Shown in pieces: positions 53,505 to 63,537 of a DNA stretch of 64,000 bases. Each line of letters opens with the position of its first letter. Positions within the stretch are counted from its first letter, which is position 1. Source of the DNA: Fusibacter bizertensis (GTDB lineage: Bacteria > Bacillota > Clostridia > Peptostreptococcales > Acidaminobacteraceae); the NCBI RefSeq assembly GCF_029914245.1, contig NZ_JARYZI010000008.1, positions 1 through 64,000 on the forward strand, written 5' to 3'. The notes under the pieces were generated by a model. That model was not told where the DNA came from and did no database searches. It saw only the letters and a program-made list of their open reading frames with translations. The translations under genes and the position numbers were made by a program.

Positions 53505-53548
53505 AAACTTGTACCCATTACAAAAACAGTGGATATGTGTACAAGTTT
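53505..53548 (+). terminator. Hairpin after lysA, possible terminator
   Basis: Perfect 10-bp inverted repeat AAACTTGTAC (53505-53514) and GTACAAGTTT (53539-53548) with a 24-base loop. The following T-tract is weak, so an operator or processing site is also possible. Confidence 0.4.
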
Positions 53549-53624
53549 GTTGATTAAAAAACTAAATATTGGGAATAAATATTAAGTAGATATGTAATCA
53601 TTTGATTAGTGCTCGGAGGCTTAT

Positions 53625-53927
53625 ATGGATAAAATCAGCCAAGTTTCTGCAACTTCAAATTTATGGAAAACATATAACAACATGCCTAGCAAGACAACCG
53701 CTCTAGATCGAATTGTTGAAATAGAGAAAGGCGCTGAAAAGGCTTATATTGATGACGCCATAAAACAAGCCACTAACAGCAAAGCAATTAATGCCAAAAA
53801 AATTACTGGCGGAAATATTCAAAAACTAGAAGCTGCTAAGAACCAACAGTCAAAGGCTTTTCAATCTAATCTCTCCGACCTCAAGCAATTTATGGGAAAG
53901 GGAATCAATTTAGACACATATGTATAA
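53625..53927 (+). CDS. Uncharacterised 100-residue protein
   Basis: A good GGAGG site lies seven bases ahead of the ATG. The protein is polar, helical and without cysteines: Ser/Thr/Asn-rich at the front (SQVSATSNLWKTYNNM), then Lys/Ala-rich helices (AEKAYIDDAIKQATNSKA). No membrane segment and no motif I recognise. The N-terminal pattern recalls small flagellar or secreted structural proteins, but this is only an impression. It is monocistronic with its own terminator. Confidence 0.55.
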   Translation: MDKISQVSATSNLWKTYNNMPSKTTALDRIVEIEKGAEKAYIDDAIKQATNSKAINAKKITGGNIQKLEAAKNQQSKAFQSNLSDLKQFMGKGINLDTYV

Positions 53928-53933
53928 AGAAAT

Positions 53934-53988
53934 ACCTGATTTTTCATTGCGAATGTAACTTATTTCGTAATTAGAATCAGGTTTTTAT
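53934..53988 (+). terminator. rho-independent terminator after the 100-residue gene
   Basis: ACCTGATT (53934-53941) pairs with AATCAGGT (53975-53982), with weak inner pairing in the loop, followed by GTTTTTATTTG. Confidence 0.6.
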
Positions 53989-54030
53989 TTGCAAAGAAAT
54001 TAATAAATAGAAATTTTAACACATTATGAT

Positions 54031-54058
54031 TTATACTTGCCACACAAACTGGTATAAT
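54031..54058 (+). promoter_or_regulatory. Vegetative promoter of ppiB
   Basis: An extended -10 (TGGTATAAT, with TATAAT at 54053-54058) and a weak -35 (TTATAC at 54031-54036) spaced 16 bases apart. The gene starts 31 bases downstream of the -10. Confidence 0.6.
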
Positions 54059-54088
54059 TCTAGTATATTATTTTTTAGGAGGAACCAA

Positions 54089-54604
54089 ATGAATCCACAA
54101 GTTAAAATAACAGTAAAAGATTATGGCACGATGACGGCTGAATTATACCCTGAAATAGCACCAAATAGCGTAAATAACTTCCTTACTTTAGCAAGTGATG
54201 GCTTTTACAATGGTCTAATTTTTCATAGAGTTATCAAAGGCTTTATGATCCAAGGCGGTTGTCCAGACGGTAACGGCATGGGTGGTCCAGGATACGGCAT
54301 CAAAGGCGAATTCATCAACAATGGCGTTAACAACAATTTGAAGCATACTGAAGGTGTACTATCTATGGCTAGATCTCAAATGCCAAACAGCGCTGGTAGC
54401 CAAATCTTTGTGATGCATAAAACGTCGCCACATCTTGATGGTAGCTATGCTGGTTTTGGAAAAGTAATTGAAGGCTTAGAAATCATAGATCAAATAGCAA
54501 ACGTAAAAACTTCACATGGCGATAAACCATTGAAAGATGTTGTTATAGAATCTATCGAAGTTGAGCTTAATGGCTATGAAATTGGTGAGTTTCAAAAATA
54601 CTAG
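54089..54604 (+). CDS. ppiB: Cyclophilin-type peptidyl-prolyl cis-trans isomerase
   Basis: 171 residues. It assists protein folding by isomerising X-Pro bonds. FHRVIKGFMIQGGCPDGNG carries the catalytic Arg-Phe-Gln set; SMARSQMPNSAGSQIFVMH and LDGSYAGFGKVIEG complete the cyclophilin core. No signal peptide, so cytoplasmic. ATG 54089 has AGGAGG six bases before it; a longer frame from 54026 would begin upstream of the promoter. Bounded by a shared terminator with ysxC. Confidence 0.92.
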   Translation: MNPQVKITVKDYGTMTAELYPEIAPNSVNNFLTLASDGFYNGLIFHRVIKGFMIQGGCPDGNGMGGPGYGIKGEFINNGVNNNLKHTEGVLSMARSQMPNSAGSQIFVMHKTSPHLDGSYAGFGKVIEGLEIIDQIANVKTSHGDKPLKDVVIESIEVELNGYEIGEFQKY

Positions 54605-54639
54605 TTTTATAGATTTGTCTTTTTTTCAAACATAATAAA

Positions 54640-54695
54640 TAAAAAGAGCTGATAAATACAACTATCATAGTTGCTTTATCAGCTCTATTTTTTTG
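54640..54695. terminator. Bidirectional terminator between ppiB and ysxC
   Basis: Perfect 12-bp stem AGAGCTGATAAA (54645-54656) with TTTATCAGCTCT (54675-54686), and a second small stem in the loop (CAACTAT/ATAGTTG). T-runs flank it on the plus side (ATTTTTTT) and minus side (TTTTTATT), serving both convergent genes. Confidence 0.88.
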
Positions 54696-54696
54696 A

Positions 54697-55350
54697 CTAT
54701 TCTACAGATGCTACTTGTTTTTTATCGCTACCATCTTGACGTTCTAGATGTACATCAATTTCATTTGCTTCGAAAAGCGCATTTATAACATCCCAAACTT
54801 CATATTTGCCATCTCTAGATGTGGAAGAAACCGGTAAAATTACAGCATCCTTTTCCATTTTCAGTTCTTTTCTAATCATTGCAATTTGTTGAGCAACTTG
54901 GTTCTTACTCAACTTATCAGACTTAGTTGCAAGCACGATACCATTAAAGCCACAATTACGGATCCATTCATACATGTTTTTATCTTCGCCTGATGGTTTA
55001 TGTCTTATATCTACCAATTGGAAAACTTCTATTAAATCTTCACGTTCATTTAGGTACGTGTCGATAATTTTTCCCCAACCTTCTTTTTTTACTTTTGAGA
55101 CTTTGGCAAACCCATACCCAGGTAAATCAACAAAGCGAAACAATCCATCCATATCATAAAAGTTTACAAGTTGTGTTTTACCAGGCGTTGAACTCGTTTT
55201 AGCGAGACCACGTCTACCAAGCAACATATTGATTAGGGATGATTTTCCAACATTTGATCGACCTGCAAAAGCAAACTCTGGTAAATGATTCTCTGGATAT
55301 TGCGACTTTGCAACTGCACTTATTACAAAAGTGCTGTTTTTTATCTTCAT
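54697..55350 (-). CDS. ysxC: Ribosome biogenesis GTPase YsxC/EngB
   Basis: 217 residues. Essential GTPase acting late in 50S subunit assembly. GRSNVGKSSLINML (G1, residues 30-43), TPGKTQ (G2), DLPGYGFAKVS (G3), ATKSDKLS (G4) and VSSTSRDG (G5) are all present. Its ATG directly follows the lon stop codon (TAGATG), so it is the last gene of the tig-clpP-clpX-lon operon, an arrangement conserved in Bacillota. Confidence 0.92.
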   Translation of the reverse strand: MKIKNSTFVISAVAKSQYPENHLPEFAFAGRSNVGKSSLINMLLGRRGLAKTSSTPGKTQLVNFYDMDGLFRFVDLPGYGFAKVSKVKKEGWGKIIDTYLNEREDLIEVFQLVDIRHKPSGEDKNMYEWIRNCGFNGIVLATKSDKLSKNQVAQQIAMIRKELKMEKDAVILPVSSTSRDGKYEVWDVINALFEANEIDVHLERQDGSDKKQVASVE

Positions 55351-57678
55351 CTATTTTTCCTCTCTCGCGAGGGCATGTTCAAGAACGTCATCCATCGACT
55401 TAACCGGTACAAATTCAATTTCTTTTTTCACTGACTCAGGAATATCTTCTAAATCTTTGACATTGTCAAAAGGAAATAAGATTTTTTTGATACCAGCTCT
55501 TTTTGCAGCCAAGGCTTTTTCTTTAAACCCACCTATTGCTAACACACGACCACGAAGCGTAATTTCTCCAGTCATTGCAACATAGCGGTTTACAGGAATC
55601 TGAGACAAAGCAGAAATCATCGTAGTCGCCATGGTAATACCAGCCGATGGACCATCTTTAGGTATTGCACCTTCTGGGATATGCACATGTAAATCTATCG
55701 TCTCATAAAAATCATCTGCAATACCATAGTCTTTCGCTATGGTTCTAATATACGAAAGAGCTGCTTGAGCTGATTCTTTCATCACATCGCCAAGTTGTCC
55801 TGTGAGTTGAAGCTTGCCTTTACCTTTCATGGTATTAACTTCTATAGAAAGCGTTTCCCCGCCTACAGCCGTCCATGCCAAACCAGTGACGATACCAATT
55901 TGATTCTCATCTGAAATCAAATCATAATGATATCTTGATTTTCCAAGGTATTTATCGATATTTTTTTCTGTTATTCTTACAGATTTCACTTCACCTTTAA
56001 CGATGCGAACTGCAGCTTTTCTACACAGATCAGCAATTTTACGTTCAAGTTCACGCACGCCTGATTCACGAGTATATTTTCTGATAATCTCCAAAAGACC
56101 TTCATCTGAAACTGATAAACCACTCTTTTGAAGACCATGCTCCTCCATCTTTTTAGGCACAAGATATTTTTTAGCAATATTTAACTTCTCGTATTCTGTA
56201 TAACCCGAAACTTGAATCACTTCCATACGATCGAGAAGTGGTCTTGGAATCGTATTAAGAGAATTGGCTGTTGTCACAAACATTACTTTAGAAAGGTCAA
56301 ATGGCACTTCTAAATAATGATCTGTAAACTCTTTATTTTGTTCAGGATCAAGCACTTCCAATAAAGCTGATGCTGGATCACCTCTAAAGTCACTAGAAAG
56401 TTTATCAATTTCATCAAACAAGAATACAGGATTTTTTGTTCCAGCTTCTTTGATGCCATTGATGATGCGTCCAGGAATAGCGCCAATATAAGTTCTTCTA
56501 TGACCTCTAATCTCTGCTTCATCTCTTACACCACCGAGTGACATCCTGACAAATTCACGGTTAAGCGACCTTGCAATTGATTTGGCAATAGAAGTTTTAC
56601 CTACTCCCGGAGGACCAACTAGACATATGATAGGGCCTTTCATACTCTGAGTTAAATCTCTTACAGCAAGGTATTCAACCACACGTTCTTTAACTGTCTC
56701 AAGTCCAAAATGGTCTTCATCAAGTATCGTTTGCGCTTTAACTAGATCGATTTGATCTTTAGTTTCTTTTTTCCATGGTAAATCAAGAATCCAGTTAACA
56801 TAGCTTCTAATCACGCCACTTTCTGCAGAAGAAGGTGACAGCCTAGAATAACGATCAATTTCAGCTACAATTTTCTTATCTATTTTTTTAGACAATTTAA
56901 GCTTTTTGAGCTTGTGTCTCATTTCTTCAATTTCATCTTCTTGTGCATCTTCTTCACCAAGTTCATCTCTGATCGCTTTGATTTGCTCTCTTAAGTAATA
57001 CTCTTTTTGAGATTTATTGATTTGACTTTTCACTTTATCGTTAATGTTCTTTTCCACTTCTAAAATTTCTACTTCTGTTAGTAAAATTTTATAAAGATTT
57101 TCAAGTCTTACTTTGACATCAACAGCATTGATAAGCTCTTGTTTTTGTTCAGTTTTAAGCGTAAGTTGAGCTGCAATTGTATCTGCCAAACGACCTGGTT
57201 CATCAATAGAAGTAACCGATAAGATCACATCAGCACTCACCCTATTTGTTGTTGCGATGTATTTTTCAAAAGCTGCGGTACAACTTCTCATCAACGCCTT
57301 AGTCTCTTTATCAATTTCTACAGTATCTACATAAGTTGTGACATCAACTCTAAAATATGGCGTTTCTTCTGATATGGTTAACACTTCTGCTCTTTGAATC
57401 CCTTCAACTAAAACTCTGATGGCATCCCCCGGCAGTTTAAGCATCTGTTTAATTTTGCATATTGTTCCCACTTTGTAGAAATCAGTCGATTCTGGCGAAT
57501 CATTGTCTATGTCAAACTGAGTTGTCAAAAAGATACGTTGATCTTTTGCCATTGCTGCTTCAAGTGCTTTAATTGATTTTTTTCTACCAACATCAAAATG
57601 CAATACCATATATGGAAATATTGATAAGCCCCTGAGTGGTATCAATGGTATGTTAATTACATGACCGTTATCTTCCAT
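55351..57678 (-). CDS. lon: ATP-dependent protease Lon (LonA type)
   Basis: 775 residues. Degrades damaged and regulatory proteins in the cytoplasm. N-terminal substrate domain (about 10-200), coiled coil, AAA+ domain with Walker [10 protein letters not shown] and Walker [10 protein letters not shown], and a C-terminal protease with the Ser in KDGPSAGIT and Lys further on in ALAAKRAGI (Ser-Lys dyad). ATG 57678 with GAGGTG upstream is preferred to the TTG at 57693. Length is normal. Confidence 0.95.
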   Translation of the reverse strand: MEDNGHVINIPLIPLRGLSIFPYMVLHFDVGRKKSIKALEAAMAKDQRIFLTTQFDIDNDSPESTDFYKVGTICKIKQMLKLPGDAIRVLVEGIQRAEVLTISEETPYFRVDVTTYVDTVEIDKETKALMRSCTAAFEKYIATTNRVSADVILSVTSIDEPGRLADTIAAQLTLKTEQKQELINAVDVKVRLENLYKILLTEVEILEVEKNINDKVKSQINKSQKEYYLREQIKAIRDELGEEDAQEDEIEEMRHKLKKLKLSKKIDKKIVAEIDRYSRLSPSSAESGVIRSYVNWILDLPWKKETKDQIDLVKAQTILDEDHFGLETVKERVVEYLAVRDLTQSMKGPIICLVGPPGVGKTSIAKSIARSLNREFVRMSLGGVRDEAEIRGHRRTYIGAIPGRIINGIKEAGTKNPVFLFDEIDKLSSDFRGDPASALLEVLDPEQNKEFTDHYLEVPFDLSKVMFVTTANSLNTIPRPLLDRMEVIQVSGYTEYEKLNIAKKYLVPKKMEEHGLQKSGLSVSDEGLLEIIRKYTRESGVRELERKIADLCRKAAVRIVKGEVKSVRITEKNIDKYLGKSRYHYDLISDENQIGIVTGLAWTAVGGETLSIEVNTMKGKGKLQLTGQLGDVMKESAQAALSYIRTIAKDYGIADDFYETIDLHVHIPEGAIPKDGPSAGITMATTMISALSQIPVNRYVAMTGEITLRGRVLAIGGFKEKALAAKRAGIKKILFPFDNVKDLEDIPESVKKEIEFVPVKSMDDVLEHALAREEK

Positions 57679-57710
57679 GATTTCACCTCGCAATAATTCT
57701 TAGTTACCTA

Positions 57711-57737
57711 ATAAAAAAACGAGCTTTCGCTCGTTTT
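57711..57737 (-). terminator. Terminator after clpX
   Basis: AAAACGAGC (57716-57724) pairs with GCTCGTTTT (57729-57737) around a GAAA tetraloop (minus strand), followed by TTTTTTTAT. It overlaps the last bases of clpX and probably partly attenuates transcription into lon. Confidence 0.75.
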
Positions 57738-59022
57738 AGGATACACTTTCTTCACCCTTTGTAGACTCTTTTTTGACACTTTCTTTCTTTGCGTCAACAA
57801 GTACAAGGGTTGGCAATTGATGGTTACTAATCGTTTCCTTAGTAACGATACATTTCTTGATATCGTCACGGGAAGGAATCTCATACATGATATCCATCAT
57901 TATGCTCTCAAGAATAGATCTCAAACCTCGAGCACCAGTCTTCCTCTCTATTGCCATCTTCGAAACTTCTATCAAAGCATCATCTTCAAATTCAAGTTCG
58001 ACATCATCGATCTTCAACATTTTTTGATACTGTTTGATTATAGCATTCTTAGGCTCTTTCAAGATACGGACTAACGCCTCTTGATCAAGCTCATGAAGTG
58101 ACACAACAATAGGAACACGGCCTACGAACTCAGGGATCAATCCGTATTTTAAAAGATCTTTTGGTTCAATCTTATCGAAAAGTTCCCCTAATTGAATATT
58201 CTTTTTACTTTGAACAGCTGCACCAAATCCTAAAGCCTTTTCACCAATTCTAGAATTGATAATTGACTCCATGCCATCAAATGCACCACCGCAAATGAAT
58301 AAGATATTGGTTGTATCCACTTGAAGAAATTCTTGATGAGGATGCTTTCTTCCACCTTGTGGTGGCACATTAGCAACAGTTCCTTCGATAATTTTCAGGA
58401 GTGCTTGCTGCACACCTTCACCTGATACATCCCTTGTAATAGAAGGATTTTCAGATTTTCGTGTAATCTTATCAATCTCATCAATATAGATGATACCCTT
58501 TTGAGCACGTTCTATATCATAATCTGCTGCTTGAACTAATTTTAAAATAATGTTCTCAACATCTTCACCTACATAACCTGCTTCAGTAAGTGCAGTTGCA
58601 TCTGCAATTGCAAAAGGAACATCGAGTATTTTAGCTAGTGTTTGGGCGAGTAATGTCTTACCAGAGCCAGTTGGTCCAATCAACAATATATTGCTCTTTT
58701 GAAGCTCTACATCGTCCTCATCAACCGAATTTTGGATACGCTTATAATGATTGTACATTGCTACAGCAAGTGTTTTCTTTGCCTTTTCTTGACCAATCAC
58801 ATAAGCATCGAGAATTTCTTTAATCTCAGACGGCTTAGGTAAGGATTCCAACGACCATTCGTCACTGTCTTCCTTTTTATAAATGGAAAGTTCTTCTTCC
58901 AAAATTTCGTTACAAAGTTCAATGCATTCGTCACAAATATATACATTTGGTCCTGCGATTAGTCTTTTAACTTGCTCTTGGCTCTTTCCACAAAAGGAAC
59001 ATTTTAATGTTGGTTTATCCAT
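57736..59022 (-). CDS. clpX: ClpX unfoldase subunit of ClpXP
   Basis: 428 residues. The N-terminal zinc finger ([14 protein letters not shown] then CDECIELC) selects substrates; Walker [16 protein letters not shown], Walker [12 protein letters not shown], a pore loop YVGEDV and sensor-2 [10 protein letters not shown] drive unfolding. An IGF-type ClpP-docking loop is expected near residue 265 and the sequence ALGFGAAV is there. It follows clpP by 26 bases. Confidence 0.95.
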   Translation of the reverse strand: MDKPTLKCSFCGKSQEQVKRLIAGPNVYICDECIELCNEILEEELSIYKKEDSDEWSLESLPKPSEIKEILDAYVIGQEKAKKTLAVAMYNHYKRIQNSVDEDDVELQKSNILLIGPTGSGKTLLAQTLAKILDVPFAIADATALTEAGYVGEDVENIILKLVQAADYDIERAQKGIIYIDEIDKITRKSENPSITRDVSGEGVQQALLKIIEGTVANVPPQGGRKHPHQEFLQVDTTNILFICGGAFDGMESIINSRIGEKALGFGAAVQSKKNIQLGELFDKIEPKDLLKYGLIPEFVGRVPIVVSLHELDQEALVRILKEPKNAIIKQYQKMLKIDDVELEFEDDALIEVSKMAIERKTGARGLRSILESIMMDIMYEIPSRDDIKKCIVTKETISNHQLPTLVLVDAKKESVKKESTKGEESVS

Positions 59023-59048
59023 TTATTACCTCGTTTCTCACGTAAATA

Positions 59049-59633
59049 TTATCTTTTGACAAAAACCTTGTCAATCAAACCATATTCAACTGCTTCTTCT
59101 GCTGTCATAAAGAAATCACGATCCGTATCTTTCTCAATTTGTTCATATGGCTTACCCGTTTTTTCACTTAAAATGCCATTCAAGTCTTTTCTTAATTTTA
59201 AAATACGATCAGCTTGAATTTTGATATCAGAAGCTTGACCTCTAGCACCACCTAATGGTTGGTGAATCATAACTTCTGCATTTGGAAGTGCATATCGTTT
59301 GCCTTTTGCACCAGCAGCGAGTAAGAAAGCACCCATACTTGCTGCCATACCTACACAAATCGTAGACACTTCAGGTTTAATGTATTCCATAGTATCAAAA
59401 ATGGCCATCCCAGCAGTGATCGAGCCACCTGGACTATTAATATAGATATTGATGTCCTTATCAGGATTTTCAGCTTCTAAAAATAACAATTGGGCTACTA
59501 CTACGTTTGCAGTAAGATCATCAATCTCTCCACTTATAAAGATAATTCTGTCCTTCAAAAGTCTTGAGTATATATCGTAAGATCTTTCGCCTTTGCTTGT
59601 TTGTTCAATGACATAAGGGATATAACTTGCCAT
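59049..59633 (-). CDS. clpP: ClpP protease subunit
   Basis: 194 residues. Tetradecameric serine protease that degrades proteins fed by ClpX or ClpC. Catalytic Ser in [11 protein letters not shown], His in [12 protein letters not shown] and Asp in TDRDFFMTA form the triad. No propeptide beyond the usual short N-terminus. Located between tig and clpX. Confidence 0.95.
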   Translation of the reverse strand: MASYIPYVIEQTSKGERSYDIYSRLLKDRIIFISGEIDDLTANVVVAQLLFLEAENPDKDINIYINSPGGSITAGMAIFDTMEYIKPEVSTICVGMAASMGAFLLAAGAKGKRYALPNAEVMIHQPLGGARGQASDIKIQADRILKLRKDLNGILSEKTGKPYEQIEKDTDRDFFMTAEEAVEYGLIDKVFVKR

Positions 59634-59655
59634 TTTTGCACCTCCGTAAAATCAA

Positions 59656-60942
59656 CTAGATTAACTTAGCATTGTCTACTAGGAAATCAACTGTTTTTCT
59701 AGATTTTAAGTTTGATTTCAAGTATTCAAAATTGTCTTGTTTAAATAAATTTCTAATTTCTTCTAAATCACGTTTTTGCATCTCAGCGATTTTTGTAAGT
59801 TCTACTTCAACATCTTCATCAGTCACTTCGATTGATTCTTGGTTCATCACTTTTTCAATAACAAGGCTTGTTTTAACTCTTGCAAGTGCATCTGGTTTCA
59901 TTTGTTCTTTTAACGCATCAAAAGTACCACCAGTAAATTGAACATATTGATCTAGGCTTAATCCTTGTTGTTGAAGTTGTTGATTGAATTCTTTTAACAT
60001 ACCGTCAACTTCAGTTTCAATCATTTTTTCAGGAATTTCAACTGTAATAAGCTCGGTTACTTTATCGATAACTTTATCACGTTGTGCTGCTTTTGCACTC
60101 TCAGCTGATGATACTTCAAGTTCAGCTTTTAAGCTTGCTTTATATGCATCTAATGTATCGAATTCTGATACGTCTTTTGCAAATTCATCATCTAATTCAG
60201 GAAGTTCCTTGAATTTAATGTCTTTTACTGTTACATGGAAAACTGCATCTTTTCCTGCTAACTCATCAGAATGATATACTTCTGGGAAAGTTACTTTTAC
60301 ATCTACATGGTCGCCAATTTTAGCGCCAACTAATTGCTCTTCAAAACCTGGGATGAATTTTCCAGAACCGATTACAAGCTCTTGATCATCAGCAGTTCCA
60401 CCATCAAATTGGTGCTCACCAACAAAACCTTTATAATCAATAATTACAGTATCGTCGTTTTGAACCGGACGATCTGTAACAGATACCAATCTTGCATTCA
60501 TATTTCTAGTTTTTTCAATTTCAGCATCGATCATTTCATCAGTTACTTCAGCATTGATTTTTTCTACTTCAATGCCTTTGTAACCCTCAAGTTCAAATTC
60601 AGGAGCAACAGTTACTACTGCAGTAAATACTAAATTTGATTTTGCTGCAACTTCTTCGATATCAATGTCAGGTCTTGCAACTGGCTCAATAGAAAGTTCA
60701 TCCAGTGCTTTTTCGTAGTGTAATTGTAATAAGCTGTTAACAGCATCTTCGTAAAATACACCTTCGCCATATTGTTTTTCAATAATTGTTTTTGGTGCCT
60801 TCCCTTTTCTGAATCCAGGGATGTTGAATTTGCCTTTGTCTTTGTTATAAACGGCAAGAACTGCTTTATCAAATTCTTCAGCAGCAACAGTCACCTTAAT
60901 CGTTACTTCACTATTTTCTTTTTTCAAAATCTCATATTTCAT
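59656..60942 (-). CDS. tig: Trigger factor, ribosome-associated chaperone
   Basis: 428 residues. It binds the ribosome exit tunnel and shields nascent chains. N-terminal domain with the ribosome signature FNIPGFRKGKAPK (residues about 36-48), central FKBP-type isomerase domain (DDTVIIDYKGFVGE to FPEVYHSDELAGKDAVFHV) and helical C-terminal domain. GGGAGGC precedes ATG 60942. First gene of the operon. Confidence 0.95.
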   Translation of the reverse strand: MKYEILKKENSEVTIKVTVAAEEFDKAVLAVYNKDKGKFNIPGFRKGKAPKTIIEKQYGEGVFYEDAVNSLLQLHYEKALDELSIEPVARPDIDIEEVAAKSNLVFTAVVTVAPEFELEGYKGIEVEKINAEVTDEMIDAEIEKTRNMNARLVSVTDRPVQNDDTVIIDYKGFVGEHQFDGGTADDQELVIGSGKFIPGFEEQLVGAKIGDHVDVKVTFPEVYHSDELAGKDAVFHVTVKDIKFKELPELDDEFAKDVSEFDTLDAYKASLKAELEVSSAESAKAAQRDKVIDKVTELITVEIPEKMIETEVDGMLKEFNQQLQQQGLSLDQYVQFTGGTFDALKEQMKPDALARVKTSLVIEKVMNQESIEVTDEDVEVELTKIAEMQKRDLEEIRNLFKQDNFEYLKSNLKSRKTVDFLVDNAKLI

Positions 60943-61183
60943 TTGAATGCCTCCCGATCTTTATACTTAATTTGTCTCCCTTAGGAGCAATAAATTAACC
61001 TGTTTAACCTATATATAGTACCGTATTTAGTCAAAAAAGTAAAGTTTAATAGCGAAAATCACTCTAATTATACCTTATATAGCACGTCAAACAAGGGTTT
61101 ATTGCAAAATTTACCCTCTTGTTATATATTATTCATAAATCATTCACATACAAAGTAAGAATTAACACCATTTAGGAGCAAAA
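60943..61183. other. Divergent promoter region between tig and the helicase gene
   Basis: 241 bases without a gene. On the minus strand TTGACT (about 61035-61030) is a candidate -35 for tig with TATATA-type sequence about 13-15 bases on; spacing is short, so it is tentative. No CIRCE-like element was noticed. On the plus side AGGAG precedes the helicase start. Confidence 0.35.
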
Positions 61184-63094
61184 ATGACACATAACGCGCT
61201 AACTGATGCACAAAATAAGGCTTCAATGCACTTTACCGGCCCTGCACTTACACTTGCTATCCCTGGAAGTGGCAAAACTACACTTCTCATCCATAGATTG
61301 ATTCATTTAGTAGAAATTCATGGTATAAAACCCGATTCTATACTAACTTTGACTTTTTCTAAAGCATCTGCTGATGATATGGCAAGAAGATACCAAGAAA
61401 AGTTCGGTCACACTGAACATCATTTTAAATTTATGACGATTCACAAATTAGCTTATAGCCTCTATAAAAGTTATCTAAAATCAATAGATAAACAAATGGT
61501 TTTACTTGATGATGGTGGTCAAAAATATCAGATTTTAAATGATATCTTTAAGAAAAGACACCATGAAACACTTAACGAAGATGATTTTGAAACACTTTCT
61601 AACCAAATTGGACTTATCTATAATCTCATGTTAAAACGTGATCAAACAGGAGGCCATGAATTTGACTGGGAAGACATCTTCGATTTAGCCGAGGACTATC
61701 ACCGCTATAAACGCAGACATCACCTCTATGATTTTGATGATATGCTCATTAGTGCAATTCAGATTCTCAAAAAATCACCCGCACTACGCATGAACTTAAA
61801 ATCAAAATACCGTTTTATACAAGTTGATGAAGCGCAAGATACATCAAAACTACAGTTCGAATTTATCGAACTGTTACTCGGTGAAGAACAAAACTTATTT
61901 TTAGTTGCTGATGATGATCAGTCCATCTATGGATTTCGCGGGGCATACCCAACTTATCTTTTGGAATTTCCTAGTAGAAACCCAGATGCATCGCTCTACT
62001 ATTTAAGCGATAACTTTCGGTCTGATGCCAATATCGTTTTCACAGCATCCAAACTTATAGAAGGTAACAAACAGCGATTCCAAAAAGAAATGAAACCCTT
62101 TCACGATGCAATTATAAAACCACAAATAAAAGTTTTTGATGATTTAGACAAAAGAAATAATTATTTAGCTGAACAATTAATCGATCAAGCTAACTCTCTA
62201 GATTCAGTTCAAACCAAAGCGATACTTTATCGTAACAAAGTATCAGCAATTAGCATTGTTGATATGCTTGAAAGAAATCAACAATCATTTCAAATCAAAG
62301 ATGCACCATTGAGAGAGTTTGCTCACTGGCTACTTGAAGACCTTATCGCCTTTTTTACACTTGCAATGATTCCTCAGGATCTTGAAAGCTTTCAGCGCAT
62401 AGCTTTCAAAATGAACGGTTATATTTCAAGAGAAATGCTTAATTATGTAAAATCAAACCACAGGGGAAGAAGTATTTTTTCAGTTTTAATTGAGATACCC
62501 TTTTTGCAAGACTATCAAACCAAAACTCAAGAACGTCTGTATGATCAATTTGAACAGTTAAAGCGCTTGCGTCCATATGATGCCATACATTATATCGAAA
62601 CGGAACTCGGTTATCTCGACTACCTTAAAAATAACACTTCAAGATTGGGTTTAACCATGAACTATGCAAGAACCAGATTAGATGCTTATAAAGCCATTGC
62701 TAAACCACTTAAGTCGGGGTTCGATTTTATCACTAGAATTTCTTCTCTAAAGGCGTTTTTGCAAACTAATTTTGCAAATTCTAACGAAGCTATCGTTTTA
62801 TCTACTATCCACGGCTCAAAAGGTTTAGAATTTGATGAAGTATATATGATCGATGTAAATCCTCAAATTTTTCCAGGTTTTAAAGCAAAAGAAAACGACG
62901 CTCTCGAAGAAGAACGCCGTCTGTTTTATGTGGGTTTAACACGTGCCAAAAAGAAGTTTGAGCTACTTCACTCAGAATTTATCAATGGTAGTTATAATGG
63001 CAATTCACTCTTCATCGATGAACTCATCAGCCAATCGCTTACCGAGCACACTTTTAATAACGTCATGGGAAAATCCGCGACTAGCCAAAAATGA
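61184..63094 (+). CDS. UvrD/PcrA-type superfamily 1 DNA helicase
   Basis: 636 residues. Motif I GSGKTTLL (about 28-35), motif II DEAQDTSKLQ, motif III LVADDDQSIYGFRGA, motif IV/V TIHGSKGLEFDEVYMI and motif VI ERRLFYVGLTRAKK are all present, so it should be an active 3'-5' helicase in repair or recombination. It is shorter than PcrA (about 720), lacking the C-terminal tail. It converges on recX and overlaps its 3' end by 90 bases. Confidence 0.88.
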   Translation: MTHNALTDAQNKASMHFTGPALTLAIPGSGKTTLLIHRLIHLVEIHGIKPDSILTLTFSKASADDMARRYQEKFGHTEHHFKFMTIHKLAYSLYKSYLKSIDKQMVLLDDGGQKYQILNDIFKKRHHETLNEDDFETLSNQIGLIYNLMLKRDQTGGHEFDWEDIFDLAEDYHRYKRRHHLYDFDDMLISAIQILKKSPALRMNLKSKYRFIQVDEAQDTSKLQFEFIELLLGEEQNLFLVADDDQSIYGFRGAYPTYLLEFPSRNPDASLYYLSDNFRSDANIVFTASKLIEGNKQRFQKEMKPFHDAIIKPQIKVFDDLDKRNNYLAEQLIDQANSLDSVQTKAILYRNKVSAISIVDMLERNQQSFQIKDAPLREFAHWLLEDLIAFFTLAMIPQDLESFQRIAFKMNGYISREMLNYVKSNHRGRSIFSVLIEIPFLQDYQTKTQERLYDQFEQLKRLRPYDAIHYIETELGYLDYLKNNTSRLGLTMNYARTRLDAYKAIAKPLKSGFDFITRISSLKAFLQTNFANSNEAIVLSTIHGSKGLEFDEVYMIDVNPQIFPGFKAKENDALEEERRLFYVGLTRAKKKFELLHSEFINGSYNGNSLFIDELISQSLTEHTFNNVMGKSATSQK

Positions 63095-63523
63095 TGCAAG
63101 TTTTTGATAAATCTTATATTTATATTTGTATTCTGATTTAATGCGATCCCAATCAATATTGGTGCTCGCTATTTTTTTTTCAAGTATATTTGAGACTATC
63201 TCCTCTGGGGATTCTAAACGCTCTTCTTCTTCATCCATCAGATCATATGCATCTTCGATATCGTTTCGACTCACACCTTTTCTACCAAGTTCCAGCTTGA
63301 TGCGATAATCACCATATCTAAGCCTTCTAGAGCGTATGAAATAATAAGCATAATTAACATCATCTAGATATTTCACTTCCTTAAGCTGGTTAAGGACACG
63401 TTCTATCGTTTCAGTACTATACGCTTTGCCTATTAATTTATCTTCTAAACCTTTTACAGTTCGCATTTGTAGCGAAAGTAAATAAAGGGCATATTCCATC
63501 CCTTTTTCAAACTCCGTTTTCAA
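63005..63523 (-). CDS. recX: RecX regulator of RecA
   Basis: 172 residues. Three-helix repeats typical of RecX: EYALYLLSLQMRTVKGLEDK, DDVNYAYYFIRSRRLRYGDY and GVSRNDIEDAYD. It inhibits RecA filaments. AGGGAGGC precedes the ATG. The coding 3' end overlaps the helicase gene tail to tail (63005-63094) with both reading frames intact. Confidence 0.88.
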   Translation of the reverse strand: MKTEFEKGMEYALYLLSLQMRTVKGLEDKLIGKAYSTETIERVLNQLKEVKYLDDVNYAYYFIRSRRLRYGDYRIKLELGRKGVSRNDIEDAYDLMDEEEERLESPEEIVSNILEKKIASTNIDWDRIKSEYKYKYKIYQKLASFLASRGFSHDVIKSVLGKRLADEFIDEE

Positions 63524-63537
63524 TATGCCTCCCTACA

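Noticed and set aside
53505-53548. T-box or lysine riboswitch near lysA
   Set aside because: The hairpin is downstream of lysA, and the leader of ldcA-lysA is only about 60 bases, too short for either.
55331-55585. Plus-strand ORFs within lon, clpX and tig
   Set aside because: Shadow frames of conserved genes on the other strand; no start signals.
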